64,000 nt of DNA, from positions 357,001 through 421,000 of the forward strand of contig JBBPEB010000004.1 of NCBI GenBank assembly GCA_039096225.1. Direction: 5' to 3'. Below the pieces are notes generated by a model. It was given only the letters and a program-made list of their open reading frames with translations, did no database searches and had not been told where the DNA came from. Below are positions 37,498-48,184 of the stretch, in pieces (the first letter of the stretch is position 1; the number at the start of each line of letters is the position of its first letter). The translations under genes and the position numbers were made by a program. The DNA is from Blastocystis sp. Blastoise (lineage: Eukaryota > Sar > Bigyra > Opalinata > Blastocystidae).

Positions 37498-39024
37498 ATG
37501 CAACATGATGATTTAATTTGGACTATTATCAACAATGAATTTTGTAGTTATAAATCAAAATTAAGATTAGAAAAACAGACATTCTGTAGAAACCCTTACA
37601 GTTTGACTGGTTTATGTAATAAGAGAACTTGTCCATTAGCTAATAGTCGTTATGCCACTTTACGTGAAGAGAAAGGTGAAATTTTCTTGTATATATTTTA
37701 TATATAAATATTTGAATATGTTATGAGACCTATTTTCTGTATCAATTATTATTTATTTTATTTTATCAATTATTATTTATTTTTCTTTTAAATTATTATT
37801 ATTATTTTTCATTTAGATGTATGAAGACTATTGAAAGAGCACATACACCAAGAAAGCTATGGGAAAAAGTGAAATTACCTAAAAATTATGAAGCTTCAAT
37901 TAAAGTAATTGATAAAGAATTACAATATTGGCCTTCTTTTATTATTCATAAAACTAAACAAAGACTTACTCGTATGCATGAAGTATTAAAGAGAATGAGA
38001 AAACTTAGAACTAAAGTCACGTATGTTTTTATTATTATTATTTTTTTTTATTTATTATAAATATATTATTATTTTGTTTATATATTATAGTCATTATAAA
38101 TGTATTATTATTATTATAAATAATATTATTACTATTATATATAGTCCTGAATTAGAAATTGTTCAAAAGAAGACAGAAAAGAGAGAAGCTGTCAGAGAAA
38201 AGAAGGCTGAAGTATTATATTATATTATATTATATTATATTATATTATATTATATTATATTATATTATATTATATTATATTATATTATATTATATTATAT
38301 TATATTATATTATATTATATTATATTATATTATATTATATTATATTATATTATATTATATTATATTATATTATATTATATTATATTATATTATATTATAT
38401 TATATTATATTATATTATATTATATTATATTATATTATATTATATTATATTATATTATATTATATTATATTATATTATATTATATTATATTATATTATAT
38501 TATATTATATTATATTATATTATATTATATTATATATATTTAAGACTTTAAAAAATCTTATTGAAATAGAATAAACTATATATAATATATAAAGTGCTGC
38601 TAAGTTAGAAAAAGCTATTGAAAGTGAATTATTAGAACGTCTTAAGAAAGGTGTTTATGGAGATATTTATAATTTCCCTGAAAAGAACTTTGATAATGTT
38701 ATGGATGAAAATGAAGAAGAACAAGAAGAAGAAGAAGATATATATATTTCATTTATGAATTCATTTATCTATTTATTATATTTTATTATTATTATTATAT
38801 TTTATTATTATTTATTTATTTATTATATTTATATTATCATATATATAGAAGAACCTGAGATTGAATATGTTGAAGATATGGATGATAGTGAAATGGATAT
38901 GGATGCTGAAGATATGTACGGAGACGAAGAAGATATGAATCCTAAAGGAAAGAAAGGAAAGAAATCAGGTATTGAATTGGAATATGAAGAAGAAGAATCA
39001 GATAAAGATGAATTACAAGAATAA
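37498..39024 (+). CDS. MAK16: Ribosome biogenesis protein MAK16
   Basis: Begins [20 protein letters not shown] and continues [20 protein letters not shown] with [15 protein letters not shown], the MAK16 N-terminus with its conserved cysteines. Exon 2 from about 37817 gives [18 protein letters not shown] and [20 protein letters not shown]. Then come [40 protein letters not shown] with [14 protein letters not shown], and a strongly acidic tail that ends at 39024. MAK16 is a nucleolar factor needed for 60S subunit assembly, working with RPF1. The gene is complete. One intron (from 38212) is almost wholly a five-base tandem array. The start codon is the family start. It shares its pathway with NOG2 and its general role with ESF2 further right. 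Confidence 0.95.
38213..38535. repeat. (TATAT)n pentanucleotide array in a MAK16 intron
   Basis: About 64 copies of the five-base unit TATAT in perfect register over about 320 bases, beginning right after the splice donor at 38212. Confidence 0.92.
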
Positions 39025-39537
39025 ATTAATAGTATTTATATATATTTATTATCTTTCTTACACTTATTCTCTTCTATTTACTATATATATACATTGTATA
39101 TAGTATATATTCATCTTCTTTAGTCTATTTTAATCTATAATATTTGTTATTTATTTCATTTCTGTTATTCGTTTTTCTTTGTTATCATGGTATATACATT
39201 TTATTTGTTGTTATTGTTCTTTGTTGTTTATTTTCCATATTTTTCAATTCTTAAATCTATTTTTTTTTTGTTTGTTTGTTTTGCTTTTTGTTATTATTAA
39301 TCCTATAAACAGATATTTCAAGAATAATAAACCATTCATATTTTTATGTTATCTATCATAGTTTTTATATATCAAATCATTTTTTTTTATAAGAGTTTAC
39401 TATAAAAATTTTTTTAAACATAAATATAAACTAATAATATTGAATACTTGTTAATAAATGCTAACTAAACATTTTTCATTTTTTTTAAAAAAAAGAATAA
39501 ATAATACAAAAAAAAACTTAAAAAATGAAAAATAAAA
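39025..39537. other. Intergenic between converging genes
   Basis: About 510 T-rich then A-rich bases. This change of strand bias fits two 3' untranslated regions meeting. No other feature was seen. Confidence 0.5.
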
Positions 39538-40136
39538 TTAATAAAAATGATTAAAAACGCACGTACTAGTTACAAGTATACTTTCTTGATTTAATAAAAC
39601 TTTAACTTCTTTAATAAATGTATATAGATCATTAGAATTGAATGATATTATTGTATAACATAATACATTTTCTTTTATTTGAATAGAATCTTTATAACGA
39701 TAATAACCTTCTGATTGTGTTACAGTGAAATTTGAGGTATAGTTTAATAATATCGAATTTACTATTTGTATAGCCTTCGAAGTATCTATAATTTGTTCTT
39801 TCCTCATCTTATCATTCAATCCAATATATATAGTATATTGAATAACTAATGGTATATAAAGTTTATATATTAGAAACAAGATTATAAATAAACATAAACA
39901 TATATAAATCCAAACATAAGAGTAATTCTTCCTTCTTTTCTTCTGTATTTTAGAGTTTAGCTCATTCTTTTCAAGATCATCTGTAGATAATTATATATAA
40001 TAATACATTAATTTAAATTATAGAAAAAATTATAAAAACAAACAAAAAAAAATATTCTTAACAGTTAATAATTACCTAATAAATATTTTGATTCCTCCTT
40101 GTCCTGGAAACTGTATATATCAGCAATGTCCTTCAT
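39538..40136 (-). CDS. Small type II membrane protein, unknown
   Basis: Two exons on the minus strand. Exon 1 from ATG 40136 gives MKDIADIYSFQDKEESKYLL. A phase-1 intron follows, then exon 2 begins DDLEKNELNSKIQKRRKNYS. A single membrane segment (VWIYICLCLFIILFLIYKLY) comes next, then a mostly soluble domain of about 95 residues with NYTSNFTVTQSEGYYRYKDS and ending LVTSTCVFNHFY. A basic flank before the segment and possible N-glycosylation sites after it (NYT, NFT) suggest the C-terminal domain is outside or in a lumen. The family is not recognised. The ATG lies 190 bases from the left end of the CACTA transposon. Confidence 0.6.
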
Positions 40137-40323
40137 AATAGGATCCTATAGAGAATAATCTGAAGATTAAACAAGGTAAAATGATAAAACAATAAATGTA
40201 TTTATGCATAAATGAATATATAGCACTACTTTGATATTCTAAATTACTTCTGATGATGATTGTAAATAGAATAAAACTGTGTATTGAAAACTATAAGGTA
40301 AATGATTTTAATTAGTAACTTGT

Positions 40324-40326
40324 TTC
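40324..40326. repeat. Target-site duplication TTC, left copy
   Basis: Three bases next to the left CACTG end, identical to 53151-53153. Three bases is the expected length for CACTA elements. Confidence 0.8.
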
Positions 40327-40343
40327 CACTGGCAGGCATATTT
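40327..40343 (+). repeat. CACTA element left terminal inverted repeat
   Basis: Seventeen bases, CACTGGCAGGCATATTT, exactly inverted at 53134-53150. It is much richer in G and C than its surroundings. The match ends at 17 bases. Confidence 0.88.
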
Positions 40344-40461
40344 GACTTGTTAAAGGTTTTTAATTGGCTAATTTCCGTTCAAAATTCATTCATCCAATGA
40401 GACATGAATAAAAAAAAGACTTAGGCAAAAAATGTTAATTTTTCACAAAAATTTAAAGTTA

Positions 40462-40627
40462 CAGTCCTAATAAAATTTTTTTGGACTTGAATAAAATTCT
40501 TGTTCGAAAAAATATTTATGGTTTTTTATAATAAAATTAGTTTTAGTACGATTATATTTACGATTCAAAATAATAAAATTTAATTGAGGATAATATAATT
40601 CTTGTTTTACTTTATTTTTTAAATAAG
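40462..40627 (+). repeat. 166-bp terminal inverted repeat, left
   Basis: Reverse complement of 42402-42567 with no difference seen. It ends 28 bases before the transposase ATG and probably carries its promoter. Confidence 0.9.
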
Positions 40628-40654
40628 CTCTTACAACTATTAGATTTATTTTCA

Positions 40655-41944
40655 ATGAGTGGTTCAAACGATGACCAGCAGGGTGAAACACCTCTTTCAA
40701 CTTCAACCCTTTTTCAATATAGAGATTCCCTTAATCAAGTTGTTGATGTACCACGTAGAGGAAGAGGAAGACCACGCAAAGACGAGCAATGGCAAAACGA
40801 ACAAAGAAGGAGTTACAAAAAAACTTCCATCAGTGATGATGTCAAGAAAGAGTTCCAAAGACTCTTTACAATTCACGGATTCAAGCGAACTGCTAAGGAT
40901 TATGCTTTAATGCTACCGATTACGGAAGACTGTGCAAAAAGATTTATGAAAAAAATGGTCAACGGAGAATCACTTATCAATGAAAAAAAGAAAACAGGTC
41001 CTAAGGTCATAATCACAAGACAGATGTCAATACGTATCAAAAACATGTTTTTCATCAATCCAAAGTTTCATGTCAAGGATGTTGTTTTAGTTTTATCCAA
41101 CCCAAATCCTTCTGAAGCTGATGTTCTTAGTGACGATTCATATGATGTCACCGAAGAAAAAAGAAAAGCTATGATTGAGGAGGTTGATAGATTAAGACAA
41201 GATTCCACAATCACTCCAATATGCAGCTCTTCAACTGTTCAAAAGCATATGCATAGTACGTTAATGTGTGAGCATATTGGCAAAACTTTTTCCGTTACAC
41301 GACTCTACCCTCGAGGAAAAGCATCTAATAGTGATGAAAATAAGAAACTTAGAATTGAAGTTTTTAAAGAAGTATTCAGAATAAAACAACGTGGTACTTG
41401 TATCGTTTATTTAGATGAGGTTCATTGGGGTTTTAACAATTATGCTCAAAAAGGATGGGGATTTAAAAATCAAAAAATTTATTATCATACAGTTTCCAAA
41501 CGTTTACCAGTTACTGCTATCGCTACAATATCTTCAAATGGAAATGGATATGCAGAAATCTTTGGATGCTCTGTTAATGGAGCTATTTTTCTAGAGTTTT
41601 TTGAAAAATGTATTAAAGAATACAAAAAAACAGAAAATGATTTGTGTTTCTACATGGATAATGCTCCAATTCACATAGAACAACTCTTAGAAATTGCCGA
41701 AAGATATGGTGTTAAAGTAATTTTTGGTCCTCCGTACACTCCAGAAATGAATCCTATTGAACATATTTTCTCTATTTGGAAAAGTAGAGTCGAAAGTAGC
41801 ATTATTTCATGGATTAATCTTGAAAACTTTTATCAAAAACTTGAAGATGTGTGGAATAAATTATCCAGAAATGAAATAAGACGTTGTATTGAACATACAA
41901 ATACTATTACTTTTTCCAAAGTTATGGATAAACATGATCTTTAA
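40655..41944 (+). CDS. Tc1/mariner-IS630 superfamily transposase
   Basis: A single uninterrupted ORF of 429 codons. A basic AT-hook-like segment (RGRGRPRK, residues 35-42) is followed by a helix-turn-helix region around KDYALMLPITEDCAKRFMKK. The RNase H-like catalytic core has VYLDEVHWGF (Asp254), FYMDNAPIH (Asp335) and PEMNPIEHIFSIWKSR (Glu369). There are 33 residues between the second Asp and the Glu, by hand count. The DE part with NPIE and W is typical of this superfamily. It cuts and pastes the surrounding element at TA sites. No intron, frameshift or stop is present. The AT-hook is interesting in a genome this AT-rich. The first ATG is chosen because it follows the left inverted repeat directly. 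Confidence 0.95.
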   Translation: MSGSNDDQQGETPLSTSTLFQYRDSLNQVVDVPRRGRGRPRKDEQWQNEQRRSYKKTSISDDVKKEFQRLFTIHGFKRTAKDYALMLPITEDCAKRFMKKMVNGESLINEKKKTGPKVIITRQMSIRIKNMFFINPKFHVKDVVLVLSNPNPSEADVLSDDSYDVTEEKRKAMIEEVDRLRQDSTITPICSSSTVQKHMHSTLMCEHIGKTFSVTRLYPRGKASNSDENKKLRIEVFKEVFRIKQRGTCIVYLDEVHWGFNNYAQKGWGFKNQKIYYHTVSKRLPVTAIATISSNGNGYAEIFGCSVNGAIFLEFFEKCIKEYKKTENDLCFYMDNAPIHIEQLLEIAERYGVKVIFGPPYTPEMNPIEHIFSIWKSRVESSIISWINLENFYQKLEDVWNKLSRNEIRRCIEHTNTITFSKVMDKHDL

Positions 41945-42401
41945 AAAATTAATTAAAACATTCTTATATTTGGGTTTGTTTTTTGATTATTATTCTTTTT
42001 TATTTTGTAATAGAACATTATCTAATTAATTGTAATTTTCTATTCCACGAATATTTTTGTAAGTAAAGAATTCATAATTATGTTTTGTTTTTATTTAACT
42101 TTTCATCCTCAGCAAGTATTAAATAAAATAAATACATTAGACAATGATGGCTTAAAAGCGAGTTTAGTTTTATTATAGCCGAATTATAAAATTTAGTAAA
42201 AACTTTTTAATATTTTTTGCTGAATAGAATAGAAACCATAAATACATCTTATATCAATTCAAAATAATCTGAATCTCTTTCTTTATGTAGATCAATAAGC
42301 AATCATTATATTGACCCAATATTTTAAAGAAAATAATGCCTTTAGCCCTTGTTCGTGTATTATTTAGAATGCAGAAAAGTCATTTTTAAGTTCAAAATAT
42401 C

Positions 42402-42567
42402 CTTATTTAAAAAATAAAGTAAAACAAGAATTATATTATCCTCAATTAAATTTTATTATTTTGAATCGTAAATATAATCGTACTAAAACTAATTTTATTA
42501 TAAAAAACCATAAATATTTTTTCGAACAAGAATTTTATTCAAGTCCAAAAAAATTTTATTAGGACTG
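42402..42567 (-). repeat. 166-bp terminal inverted repeat, right
   Basis: Mirror of 40462-40627. Ends in AGGACTG followed by the TA duplication. Confidence 0.9.
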
Positions 42568-42569
42568 TA

Positions 42570-45500
42570 ACTTTTGATTTAGACTCAAATACCCTATTAG
42601 ACATATTTTATCAAAGAATGGACATTATTTTTTATTTACAGCGGGTCACATAATATCAAAAACGTTTTTATTTATTTTAAAGTCGTAATTTTGTCAAAAA
42701 AGGGGGTCAATATTTTAAAATATTTTATAGTTGTATTTAAAACGAAGACCATCTAAGAGTCATAAATATGTGTAAAAGTGAATAAAAAGACCTCTATGGG
42801 TCGAAACCAAAAGTCAGCCAAAAAGTCAAAAATTTATATTTTTTTTACACTGAAAAAGAGAACCGAGCCTATTTGTTCCATGGGCAGCCAGACCAGAGTT
42901 TGGAATTTTTAAAATATTTACGGGAATAATTCTTTTGTTCAAAAGTTGGTCTATTTATATTTGTTCACTTTTATTGAGATATAGCATATAAAGAGTTCAT
43001 TTTACAAAAATTTTAAATATATTATGAGATGCGCCATAATATAAACTAATCAAAACTTTAAACAAAGGCTTTTTTTTACATTTTTCAAATACAGTCACTT
43101 TAATTTGTTTCTAAATGTTTATGACTTTAAATAAAATACATTTTCGTAACAGATATATGGTTGAAATACTTTATATACTTAATTGACAATTTTGACATAA
43201 TGAGTACTTTAAATTTTCGAGATTCCCTTTATGTTATACACCAAATAAATGCTGATTAAACTCATTTTGAATCCTTTAGAACACTTGACTCAACTCCAAG
43301 AATTAATTTTAAAATTTTTTTTTGTCGAAAATTCTTCGTTTTTAAAGCGAAGAAAAAATTTAATTCTTCGTATTTTAAAAGAGAACAAATACATAACCGT
43401 GACCATAATTTATTTCAATTTGCCCGTTATGTTCAAACCTTAGATAGATACTAGTATACATATTTTGTTATAATTTAGCATGCATTTTCTACATTATGAA
43501 CTATATAGGTATTTAGAATTTTTTTACACATAACAAGTTATTATGAGGACTTATCATTCAAATATTAGTTCTTTATCAACATAAAAAAAAGCAAAAGTAT
43601 ATAATTATGTCTTGTTTTAACATAAATGATTTTATTTCTTTAATTATTTCTTTCTTTTTATGATTCGTTTAATTCTATTATTTTTTATTTATGTTATTTT
43701 TTGTTTTTCTGAGAATAATTTTAAAATTAGAATTTAATTAAAAGAAATTTATTAATTTTATGATAAATAATATTTTAACAGAATTTATATACTATTATCT
43801 GATTAATTATGCTTATTTTCAGCATTATTATTAATAAATATTCGTTCATTTATTATTTAATTATTCTTTTTATATATTCATTTAGTTTTTATTACTATAT
43901 ATTTGAATATTTATAATTATTTATCTATTTATAATATTAATATAGATATGGATGTTTATAATTCATTATCTTATTTTACATTATGATCTCATTTAATCGA
44001 AAATAGATACTTCATTATGGTTTTCACTTTTCTATATTAGATTAAAACAGTATGAATTATTTCCTAAATACAATCAATGATCCTTATGGTTTATGAACCA
44101 TTTATAGTATATATATATGGTTATATTTCACCTTCCTCCACAAATATAGGTATATTTTATTATTATCATCTACTAAATCGAACCAATATATATAGATCAA
44201 GTTGTTTATTATAATTAGGAATCTTCTACTTATTACTAATATATGTATCTACTCTTCTCGTTATTTGTCTTCTAGGCAAACTAATACAATTTTATTACTT
44301 TTTGCCAGATTCTGGTGTGTTTTTATGAATTATACTAATTATTTTTCATTGTATAACATATATTCCTTTATTAATCCTCCTTCTAACAATATTCAATTAC
44401 TAAAATGCTCATTTATGTTTCTTATATAATACTAGAGCAATAAGAGTGAGTCTAAACAATGAAATATGCTTATATTAAATAATATATATTCTATCGCCGC
44501 TATTATATTAATTCTCTTTGATATTCTTGAGATGCATATATTAATAGTTCTGTACTTACTCTTCTGATACAACTATTAATAATTATATATTAACTAAGCA
44601 TTATAATATGATTCAGATACATTCAAATTATTCGAAATTAGATTTTTAGTCTTGTCAACTCTAATAATAAACCTAATAATGCTATATGTTCCTTTTATTA
44701 AGGTCTTGATATTCACGTTATTAAATTAATAGTTATAAAAAACAGCTATATATTTATACTTCCTACTACTCCCTAGTATCTTTTTGTATACTTTTCTCTT
44801 TCATTATATTTCAAATAATCTATTATTGCTGCTTACATAAAATAAAAATAACTCTCCACTTTCATATCATTTTCTTATTATGAACATATAACTAGTGTTA
44901 TATTCATTAATTGATTTAAAATATTAATTTAATAATACAATTAAATACCTTTAGGTATAATGTATTCATCCTAATATTTCTTCTCGTTAACTTATTTTTA
45001 ATGTGATAAAAATCTATCAATATAAATAGAAGATGATTACGTTTTTATTCATTATTCTTTTTATCAATTATGTGTTTGTTTCTTTCGATTATGTATTAAA
45101 TTGTTCTATTATCAGAGTTATTAATTCTGTTCTTGTCAGTTTATTGTTCCATAGTTACTGATCCCTACTACTTTTAATATTACATACGAGCACTGATAGT
45201 TGCTTTGTTTATATAATTATGTCTGATTTTCTTGTTATTGGATTTATTTATTAGTTCTATATAAACTCTTTAAACATGTGATTATTCTCTCTCTCGAATT
45301 GTGGCTTAATTATGTCATTTCTTGCATCTTTCTCCTGTTATATGTATTATTCTTTGGATATTACAAATGATCATTATGGTGATATTATGATTTACTTCGT
45401 TGTTTATTTCTAAATTACTCCTTATCCTATATTTTATTCTATTTTCACAATTATATTCATCATTTATACAATTATATATGATGATTTGATTTACTACTAC

Positions 45501-48184
45501 TCCTCACTTATTACTAGTTACTGTTTCACTCAACCTATATAAACTTGTATTACATTCTGATTTATTATATCTATCATTTTCTCAAGGTTTATTTATCCCA
45601 TAATGCGTATCATCATATATTTGATACTATTTTAATTGAAACAATACTATTTTATTCAGTTTCTTTCTATTATTAACAAATATACAGTTGATTTCAACAT
45701 TGATATGCTTCAAAGATTCTATATTAATTGAATTCTTCTTATTATTCAATATTACTTCGATCATAACCAAAAAGTATACTATACATATGTTTACTATCAC
45801 TAAAGCTATTATACTTACTTCATATATTATACAACACATATTGATTACTAGTCCATCTTTTCTTATAACTCTTTTGTTCAAACAAAAATCCCCTTATTGA
45901 TTATCATTAACAATTTCAATATCACTAATTGTAACATTTGAGATTATTGTGACTATAATAAGAATTATAACTATTGCATTGAAAGCAGGTTGTTTTCATT
46001 TACAATTTATTATTAAAGGCATGAGTCTAATTTTGCATGATATTACCGTTTTTATTTCTTGTAATTTCGGTACTCATATTACTGATGAAATTAATTCTGA
46101 TCATTTATTTGTTTATTATATTCAATTTCAACATATATATTATTCACATCACTTCATTTATTCATTTTATATTAACTAATGATAGTTTTTATTTTATTTC
46201 TGTTGTTTATTTGTTTTAATTCTTATATCATACTCTTAAGCATGAACATTATTCCTTTATCCTAGGTTTTTAATATATTTGATCCTATTTGTATATGCTT
46301 ATCACTGTGTCGAGAGTGTTCATCAATGATGTTTCTACTTCACCTACTATTTGTATTATTGGTCTCCGTTATATATATATATATATTTAATATGATCACA
46401 ACATTTATGATATTCCTTCTATTCTACCTACTATTTATATTCTTAAAACATCTACATGGCACAAATTTGGCATTTATATTTACTATTTGGTATTTGTTTT
46501 TACTTTCCCCACTAGTTTCTAGTATTAGTACTCATATAACTAATAGTACTACAATTCTTCTTTAATTGTATGGTACCAACTAATATTAAACTACATATCA
46601 ATCAATTAATATCTTGATTTATATGATAATCTTTCTCATCATCATACATTCAATGAATTATGTTATTCATATTTATTCAATATAAATATATTTACAACAT
46701 CTATAATGATAATCAATTCTACTGTGCTTATGCTTCTAAAAGCCTTTAATTTTTCCTACTTTTATTCTCATTGGTTACTTTTAATAATAGTCACTTATAT
46801 TATTATATATAATTTAATAGAATTAATTATCTAGTAATACTATTATTCCACAAATTTCTGAGTTCCACTATTCATTCATTCTACTACTTTTAATATGCCA
46901 ATAACTATTTCTTTTTACAATAATTCAATATCAAATACTCATATTACGAATATTGTTCCATTTAATTCTTAAAATCTTAATTGATTTAAATGATACTTAT
47001 ATATATTAAACATCTGGTATTATTTCTATAATCTTATTGCTATTTCTATACTTCTTATTATTCAGTAAATATTAGTGATTTTATTATAAGAATTCATATT
47101 ATTTGATCAGCATTTAGTATTTATATATCCATTTAATTAATACTATTAATCTTGAATATATTAATACTATTAATATGAAGTCATGCTACTTTCATGTATA
47201 CTATCCCCAATATTGCAATATTTAATATATAACTACTAATCATATACTAAATTAGAATAATATCTTTCTTCAGATATTTATATTTTCTTATGATTATTAT
47301 GGTTGCATTTGGTTTTTCTTTAATACTACATAATATTTGAATATATATATGTACCTATTTATTCATGCTAAAAAATACAAAATATATTGTTTGTTGAATA
47401 CTATTCTTTCGTATCAATTTTTTAAGGCATTATTACTCCCTTTTAGCTACTATTAATACTAATTCTGTGTTACTACAATCAATACTTTCTTAACTTATTA
47501 TTGAATCAAAATATTATTCCATCATTAACTCTATTTGCAACTAATTCAATCCTTTTACTAATATAATCTATTCTAATTTATCTTCTATTCAAATGTTTAT
47601 AATCAAGTGTTACTGAATATCGATTATTCTTACTTGAAATTATTTTATAATTAATAATAACAAAATATTAATTCTAATCATAACGTTTATATTATATATT
47701 AAAGAAGTATAGGTAGAATAATGTCTTTTATATATCAAATTATCATGATAAATAAACATATAGCCACTTCTTATGAAAATACTCTAATATTCTCTTTTAT
47801 ACTGAAGACGTTTTGACCTCTACTATTTATTATATATTCTAATTAATTCAAGAAAAGAGATAATAAATATTTTAGTTTTGCATATGAAAAAGCTTACAAT
47901 ATGCTTCAACTAGTTATACTATATAGAGTATTATTTGTCCCTTTATTAATACATAATATATATGGAGTCATATTTAGAATTGAAATGATTATACAAATTG
48001 TGTATATTCTCCTGTCTAAAAACAAAACAAATCGTTACTAATGTGAATAATTAGAATACTAGATAGGTACTTACATATATATGAGGGAGATAAGAATTAT
48101 ATAAGAGAGATATATAGTTTTAATAAATCATTATAGATATATATAATACTTTATTATATGATGATCATTGTAATAAGCAGATTA
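42570..48184. other. Left arm of CACTA element: no recognisable gene, strongly G-poor on the plus strand
   Basis: From about 43450 to 48180 the plus strand is rich in T and C and very poor in G over more than 4 kb; lines near 45481, 46861 and 47521 have about 10-13 C but 1-4 G in 60 bases. Long A/T-only tracts typical of host introns are rare. Open frames are all under 90 codons and hydrophobic. A short ORF at 43249-43443 contains LNPLEHL, which faintly recalls a transposase but is unsupported. The 42570-43440 part is less skewed and contains an inverted repeat around 43335-43370 (TTCTTCG and CGAAGAA). Confidence 0.55.

Larger units (their letters stand above)
40462..42567 (+). mobile_element. 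Tc1/mariner-IS630-type transposon nested in the CACTA element
   Basis: Inverted repeats of 166 bases at 40462-40627 and 42402-42567 appear identical base for base by eye. Both ends start CAGTCCTAATAAAATTTTTT and are flanked by TA (40460-40461, 42568-42569), the target duplication of this superfamily. The only gene is the transposase at 40655-41944. Length is 2,106 bases. Identical long repeats with an intact gene suggest a recent insertion, later than the CACTA element. The intronless gene contrasts with host genes. Confidence 0.92.

Noticed and set aside
38023-38574. 183-codon open frame with YYIIL repeats
   Set aside because: It is the (TATAT)n array in a MAK16 intron read through; MAK16 exons continue on both sides.
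43249-43443. Short ORF with LNPLEHL, possibly a transposase remnant
   Set aside because: Only a few residues resemble the NPIEH motif, there is no catalytic Asp block nearby, and the region is low-complexity.
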